Below, piece after piece: positions 6,935 through 10,153 of a stretch of DNA of 10,153 nucleotides (its first letter is position 1; every line of letters starts with the position of its first letter). The translations under genes and the position numbers were made by a program. This DNA comes from Bacteroidota bacterium. GTDB taxonomy: Bacteria; Bacteroidota; Bacteroidia; Chitinophagales; Chitinophagaceae. The stretch lies in the NCBI GenBank assembly GCA_023409975.1, contig JAEYQO010000086.1, positions 1 to 10,153 of the forward strand, given 5' to 3'. The notes beneath the pieces are model-generated. The model ran no database searches, was not told the origin of the DNA, and saw nothing but the letters and a program-made list of their open reading frames with translations.

Positions 6935-7677
6935 AGAGATTCTTACTACTCATCTTAATCATCGTTTCAGGCACAGGGGGCTTCGCGCAGATCCCTTTCA
7001 ATGCCTTGTGGCAGAAAGCCAATGAGCATTACAGCCAGGGACGTTACGACAGCGCAGCACACTATTATGAACAGCTCGCCAAACGGCAGCCGGAGCACGC
7101 AGAGGTGTATTACAACCTTGGGAATACCTACTACAGGCTGAACCAGGTGGGTCCTGCCGTTCTGAATTACGAGCGGGCACTGGTGATCGATCCCGGTTAT
7201 AGCGAGGCAAGGGATAATCTTGTGCTGACCCAGAGCCGGATCAGTAACAGGATAGTGGAACTTCAGGAGATCTTTTTTATGCAGTGGTGGAAGACCCTCA
7301 CCCGTCCCAGTCTGGCTTCCTTCTGGGCTGTTGCCGCTTTGGTTTTTTTCCTGCTTACACTGGCAGTGCTTTTCCAGCGACGCTGGGGGCGCGGTCGGAC
7401 TGTGCCTTTACAGATAGCTTTTACAACCGGTATGCTGTTCCTTTGCGCCCTTTCCCTGGCTTGGGTGGCAGCCCGGCACCAGGTAGAAAGAAGCCGCGCT
7501 GTAGTAATGGTACAGGATGCTCCCCTAAGAGCAGAACCTGGTTCGGGGAAGAACCTCAGTCTGATTCCCGAGGGAACTGTTGTAAAGAAGGGCCGCGAAG
7601 AATCCGGTTGGGTGTTGGTGCGGCTGCCAGATGGAAGGAAAGGTTGGATGCAGACGGCTATCATTGAAGAAATCTGA
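6931..7677 (+). CDS. batE: BatE-like TPR protein with two membrane helices and SH3-like domain
   Basis: 248 residues from the ATG that overlaps the batD stop; a GTG four codons earlier is possible but less likely given the ATGA coupling. Domains in order: a signal peptide or anchor ending near FAQ (residue 20); TPR repeats at about 23-90 (ALWQKANEHYSQGRYDSAAHYYEQL, then VYYNLGNTYYRLNQVGPAVLNYERAL); two membrane helices at about 128-149 and 159-181; and a C-terminal bacterial SH3-like domain (about 192-248) with DAPLRAEPGSG, IPEGTVVKK, SGWVLVRLPDGRKGWM. TPR, two helices and SH3 in this order is the BatE arrangement. Both the TPR and SH3 parts should lie outside the cytoplasm, where they may scaffold the Bat complex near the cell wall; that is inference. 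The polysaccharide deacetylase follows 28 bases later. Confidence 0.92.
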   Translation: MKRFLLLILIIVSGTGGFAQIPFNALWQKANEHYSQGRYDSAAHYYEQLAKRQPEHAEVYYNLGNTYYRLNQVGPAVLNYERALVIDPGYSEARDNLVLTQSRISNRIVELQEIFFMQWWKTLTRPSLASFWAVAALVFFLLTLAVLFQRRWGRGRTVPLQIAFTTGMLFLCALSLAWVAARHQVERSRAVVMVQDAPLRAEPGSGKNLSLIPEGTVVKKGREESGWVLVRLPDGRKGWMQTAIIEEI

Positions 7678-7705
7678 TGCTTTTAGTCTAAGATCGTCAC
7701 GAACT

Positions 7706-8338
7706 ATGCGTACCTACTGGATCAGAACTCCGGACTGGCTACCGAGGTTTTTCCCGGGCAATCTGATCTGGCGCATGCCGGAAACTGAAAGGGCGGTCTA
7801 CCTGACGTTCGACGACGGTCCGCACCCGCAGGCCACCCCGTTTGTACTGGATCAATTAATGCAATTTCAGGCTAAGGCAAGTTTCTTTTGTATTGGTAAG
7901 AATGTCGTTCAGCATCCGGATATCTATCAGCGAATACTTGAAGAAGGTCACTTGGCAGGCAACCATACAAACAACCACCTGAATGGCTGGCATACCGATA
8001 ACCACGTCTATCTCGCAGATATCTACCGGGCAGCCGGTGTGATTGAGAGCCGTAGTTTCCGTCCGCCTTATGGCCGGATGCTTTTTTCGCAGGTGCGGCG
8101 CCTGTCACGTGCCCGCCGTCCATGGAAGATATATATGTGGGATGTGCTAAGCGGCGATTTTGATACGACCATCACACCGGAGGAATGTCTTTCGAACGTT
8201 TTGCAAAACATCCGTCCCGGTTCTATAGTTGTCTTCCACGATAGCGCTAAAGCCTGGGAGCGACTTCGCTACACACTGCCGGAGGTACTGCGTTTCTGTC
8301 AGGAGAAAGGCTGGGAGCTGAGGAAGCTGCCGGGGTAG
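7706..8338 (+). CDS. NodB-homology polysaccharide deacetylase (carbohydrate esterase family 4)
   Basis: 210 residues from the ATG at 7706 (MRTYWIRTPDWL), which sits where relatives in this phylum begin. An in-frame ATG at 7631 would overlap batE by 47 bases and add an unrelated, basic extension. All five CE4 motifs are present: TFDDGP (34-39, catalytic base D36 and metal ligand D37), GNHTNNH (metal ligands H87 and H91), RPPYGR (119-124), MWDVLSGDFD (144-153) and VFHDS with H178. It should therefore be an active metal-dependent deacetylase removing N- or O-acetyl groups from a glycan such as peptidoglycan or a surface polysaccharide; which one cannot be told. There is no clear signal peptide, although residues 9-22 are moderately hydrophobic, so an unusual export or cytoplasmic-face location is open. 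Position and strand suggest it is co-transcribed with batDE. No terminator hairpin is obvious after it. Confidence 0.92.
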   Translation: MRTYWIRTPDWLPRFFPGNLIWRMPETERAVYLTFDDGPHPQATPFVLDQLMQFQAKASFFCIGKNVVQHPDIYQRILEEGHLAGNHTNNHLNGWHTDNHVYLADIYRAAGVIESRSFRPPYGRMLFSQVRRLSRARRPWKIYMWDVLSGDFDTTITPEECLSNVLQNIRPGSIVVFHDSAKAWERLRYTLPEVLRFCQEKGWELRKLPG

Positions 8339-8339
8339 T

Positions 8340-8460
8340 TTGTGTTTTTGTTCCCAGACGCGACGACTGGTTTGAATAGCTGACCAACAAGTCCCTCCTG
8401 TTCTCCTTGAAATAGTTGAGCGCTGAAGGGGGGCTTAACTGAAATAAATAACGGGGAAAG
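8340..8460. other. Junction between GC-balanced backbone and AT-rich accessory DNA
   Basis: This 120-base stretch holds no gene, tRNA or insertion-sequence end that I can see. Hand counts give 58% GC at 8041-8100 just before it and 32% at 8581-8640 just after it. The intact operon ends on the left, and a truncated pseudogene begins on the right. The breakpoint itself cannot be placed more precisely from sequence alone. Confidence 0.5.
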
Positions 8461-8905
8461 GAGACAACTCCGATTCACGCGGAATTATGGAGATATAAAT
8501 GAAGCTGCAACCTATAACTGGTATGACGGGAACGACAGCCTTGTTCATTCTGGTAAAGATCTAACAATCACTCCCGATTTAGAAAGTCAATTCAAGCTTG
8601 AGGTAATAGTTGCTTTAGATGGATTTAAGAGTTATGATCAAATAACTGTTGATATAAAAAGGAATTTCATCAGTTCAATATGTCCTAGTCCAACCAATGC
8701 CTATTTTACCGTGTCATAAAATCTTGAAAATGCTTCATCAGCCTACGTTATGTTTACTAATGGACAATCGGTGAATAATTACATTTTAGATGTTGCTCAT
8801 TCACAGAAGCAGATCAATGTTGGTACTTTACCAGGAACCTATCAGGTAATATTAATTTGTGATGGGCAGATTTCCGACACAAAAAACATATCAATCTATT
8901 GGATT
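8420..8905 (+). pseudogene. C-terminal remnant of a large T9SS-secreted protein with an in-frame stop
   Basis: A frame open from 8420 codes about 99 residues up to a TAA at 8717, then continues in the same frame for 62 more codons. Across the stop the peptide reads like one domain: ATYNWYDGNDSLVHSGKDLT, YKLEVI-like FKLEVIVALDGF, CPSPTNAYFTVS, stop, NLENASSAYVMF, NNYILDVAHSQKQINV and TYQVILICDGQISDTKNI. I recognise this as the C-terminal region common to very large Bacteroidota surface proteins (typically SPNPA..VTVSYKL..ASSAYLM, then NYILD, then GFYTVALVCDGQIVDAKTL). At the stop, relatives have Tyr-Lys, so TAA probably arose from TAT or TAC. No start codon, signal peptide or N-terminal region exists upstream, so the gene is truncated as well as interrupted. 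No stop follows the expected end (SIY); the frame reads TGG ATT and then the ATG of the next gene, suggesting a lost stop. The opening 13 or so residues from 8420 may be junction sequence. Confidence 0.75.
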
Positions 8906-9574
8906 ATGAGATTCGCATTTTTACTGTTTGGTTTGATTTTCTTTCAAACTCAGGAAGCAAGGACTCAAACTCTTGGTGCTTCAAGTTTAATTTACGAAAC
9001 GGGTGATTCAATCATTTTGAAAGCTATAGCCCATTTCAGCTACCCTGAAGGTTGTTGCCCTGCGATGGTTGCCCATGAGATAGATCCGGGAACGGATACA
9101 ATTGACGTGAAGCTGTACTATGAAGTTAATATGTGTGTATTGGGTAGTTGTTACACTACACCTGAACACATATTTGTTGGAGTGATTCCTCCAAATACAA
9201 AAGCTGCTGTCAGACTGTATCCAATGGAGATTTATTGGGTAGATTCAAATGTGTATGATACGACCTTTATGCCGCAATTAGTCTGGACGATCCCATTTAG
9301 TTGGGTTAATAACATTGGAAGGGAAGCTGAAACAGAAGCGGAAGCAATGACTGTATATCCTAATCCAGCAGACAAGCACATTCTGTTATCATTTCCCGAC
9401 ATGGACGATTGGTCGATCATTTTTACTGATAATCTTGGACGAACTTCTCTGAAGCACTCAGTTGAAAGAGGGAAGGAAGCTCACATAGATATTGGAAGCC
9501 TGCCGCCAGGTATTTACTTTGTTACCTGCAAATCAAAGAAAATGTCCCTAAAAAGAAAAATCGTCAAATACTAA
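8906..9574 (+). CDS. Small secreted protein with T9SS C-terminal sorting domain, function unknown
   Basis: 222 residues from the ATG at 8906. That start gives a typical signal peptide (MRFAFLLFGLIFFQTQEART, cleavage near residues 18-21). A longer frame from 8750 exists only because the preceding pseudogene runs in without a stop; its first 52 residues belong to the remnant and would bury the signal. The middle part (about 22-140) is probably a small beta domain I do not recognise. It has cysteines in two pairs, C50-C51 (PEGCCPAM) and C77/C82 (NMCVLGSC), that could form disulfides outside the cell. Residues 149-222 form a sorting domain: TVYPNPADKHILLSF, DNLGRTSLK, SLPPGIYFVT and RKIVKY. It should be carried across the outer membrane by the type IX system, like the protein at 438-1469. 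No clear promoter box precedes it. It converges with the rteC-like gene, with 28 bases between them. Confidence 0.75.
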   Translation: MRFAFLLFGLIFFQTQEARTQTLGASSLIYETGDSIILKAIAHFSYPEGCCPAMVAHEIDPGTDTIDVKLYYEVNMCVLGSCYTTPEHIFVGVIPPNTKAAVRLYPMEIYWVDSNVYDTTFMPQLVWTIPFSWVNNIGREAETEAEAMTVYPNPADKHILLSFPDMDDWSIIFTDNLGRTSLKHSVERGKEAHIDIGSLPPGIYFVTCKSKKMSLKRKIVKY

Positions 9575-9602
9575 ATATTCTGACATTTGGTATGTAAAAA
9601 CT

Positions 9603-10153
9603 TTAATCAAGGTCTTCCTCGATTTTGGTACGGAGAGAGCCAACCAAATGGTCGAGAAACTTTGTTGTCGAATATTTTCTGAACTTGATTTCGAGGTATC
9701 GTCGATACAAGTCCCCGACTTGAATATTGAAGAGCTTTTCAAGGGCTTTTGAAATCTCCGCTATCTCTATTCGACCACCGTTGATGCTACCAGCTGAGTA
9801 TAGCCCGTATATCAGTTCTACAAGGGCAACTTTAGAGTCAGTCCAGCGAAGATTAGTTTCTGGGGAATCAACTTGTGTTATGAGGCCGGGATTTTCAAGC
9901 TCATGAATACGTTGGACAATATGCTTACCGAGCTTTTCATATGCAAGCAGCTCTGCAGCCTTTTGCCCCCAGAGGGTGCAAAAAAGTGGATCCACGAGGT
10001 AGGCATGGGGCTCATAGATTAATTTGAGATTTGCTTTTTGGCGTGTAAAGTATTTTCGATCCAGAGTATTATTGCCAGAGCGATAATATTGAACGAATTG
10101 CTGGTTTTCGTCGGCGAATTGAGAAATGGTTTCCAGTTGAGATTGATAGAAGG
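9603..10153 (-). CDS. rteC: RteC-family protein, C-terminal part (5' end beyond window)
   Basis: The frame is open to the right edge; about 182 residues to a TAA stop at 9603-9605 are visible. It shows the RteC family pattern: QFVQYYRSGNNTLDRKYFTR near the visible start, DPLFCTLWGQKAAELLAYEKL in the middle, then LRWTDSKVALVELIYGLYSAG, NGGRIEIAEISKALEKLFNI and DLYRRYLEIKFRKYSTTKFLDHL at the end. The C-terminal half forms a winged-helix DNA-binding domain in the characterised homologue. In the Bacteroides element CTnDOT, RteC is a transcription activator of the excision operon. Many Bacteroidota also carry chromosomal RteC-like genes of unknown role, so conjugative-element control is suggested and not proven. 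The family is about 220-290 residues, so roughly 50-100 residues lie outside. A GTG at 9995 is not the start, since conserved family sequence continues upstream of it. Confidence 0.85.
   Translation of the reverse strand, partial: FYQSQLETISQFADENQQFVQYYRSGNNTLDRKYFTRQKANLKLIYEPHAYLVDPLFCTLWGQKAAELLAYEKLGKHIVQRIHELENPGLITQVDSPETNLRWTDSKVALVELIYGLYSAGSINGGRIEIAEISKALEKLFNIQVGDLYRRYLEIKFRKYSTTKFLDHLVGSLRTKIEEDLD

Noticed and set aside
7284..7667. A 127-residue frame on the + strand inside batE
   Set aside because: It is in another frame of batE, which has clear TPR, membrane and SH3-like segments over the same bases.
7631..7705. Upstream ATG for the deacetylase, overlapping batE
   Set aside because: It would add 25 basic, unrelated residues encoded by the end of batE in another frame; ATG at 7706 fits the family start.
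8360..8385. GGTTTGAATAGC looks a little like a tRNA T-loop, which would suggest an integration site
   Set aside because: No matching T-stem, acceptor stem or anticodon arm could be folded around it, so there is no support for a tRNA or a tRNA-derived attachment site.
9603..9995. The rteC-like gene as a complete 130-residue protein starting at GTG 9995
   Set aside because: The frame stays open to the window end, and the residues upstream (QYYRSGNNTLDRKYFTR) are conserved RteC sequence.

Overview
The window looks like chromosomal DNA from a member of the Bacteroidota, probably Chitinophagales or Sphingobacteriales-like. The evidence is: two secreted proteins with type IX secretion (T9SS) C-terminal sorting domains (YPNP...PGVY/PGIY...KfVK/KiVK), a BatD-BatE aerotolerance pair, an RteC-family protein, TAnnTTTG-type -7 promoter boxes, and A/T-rich start regions without Shine-Dalgarno sequences.

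Layout from left to right. A nearly complete MaoC/PhaJ-type enoyl-CoA hydratase enters from the left edge (+) and converges on a T9SS-secreted protein (-). Next comes class II fumarase fumC (-), followed by a clear intrinsic terminator. fumC is transcribed divergently from a di-heme cytochrome c peroxidase (+), which is followed 33 bases later by a short-chain dehydrogenase (+). A new promoter then starts batD-batE (ATGA overlap), with a NodB-type polysaccharide deacetylase 28 bases downstream. Up to about 8340 the DNA is dense, intact and GC-balanced to GC-rich (two hand-counted 60-base samples gave 58% and 63%).

After about 8340 the character changes. The next stretch is AT-rich (32% GC in one hand-counted 60-base sample) and holds the decayed C-terminal end of a large Bacteroidota T9SS cargo or adhesin-like protein, with no start and an in-frame stop. 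This remnant runs in frame, with no stop codon, into the signal peptide of a second small T9SS cargo. The window ends inside a convergent rteC-like gene, a family best known from regulation of conjugative transposons. I read 8340-8460 as the likely edge of an accessory segment that continues past the right end; no attachment site, integrase or transfer gene is visible.

Functionally, the left part is housekeeping and envelope biology: hydratase and fumarase in central metabolism, a periplasmic peroxidase and BatDE in envelope stress handling, a deacetylase acting on an envelope glycan, and T9SS cargo at the surface. I did not find a defence system, CRISPR array, tRNA or rRNA. The most unusual sequence features are a perfect 13-bp inverted repeat inside the peroxidase gene and the remnant-to-gene in-frame fusion.
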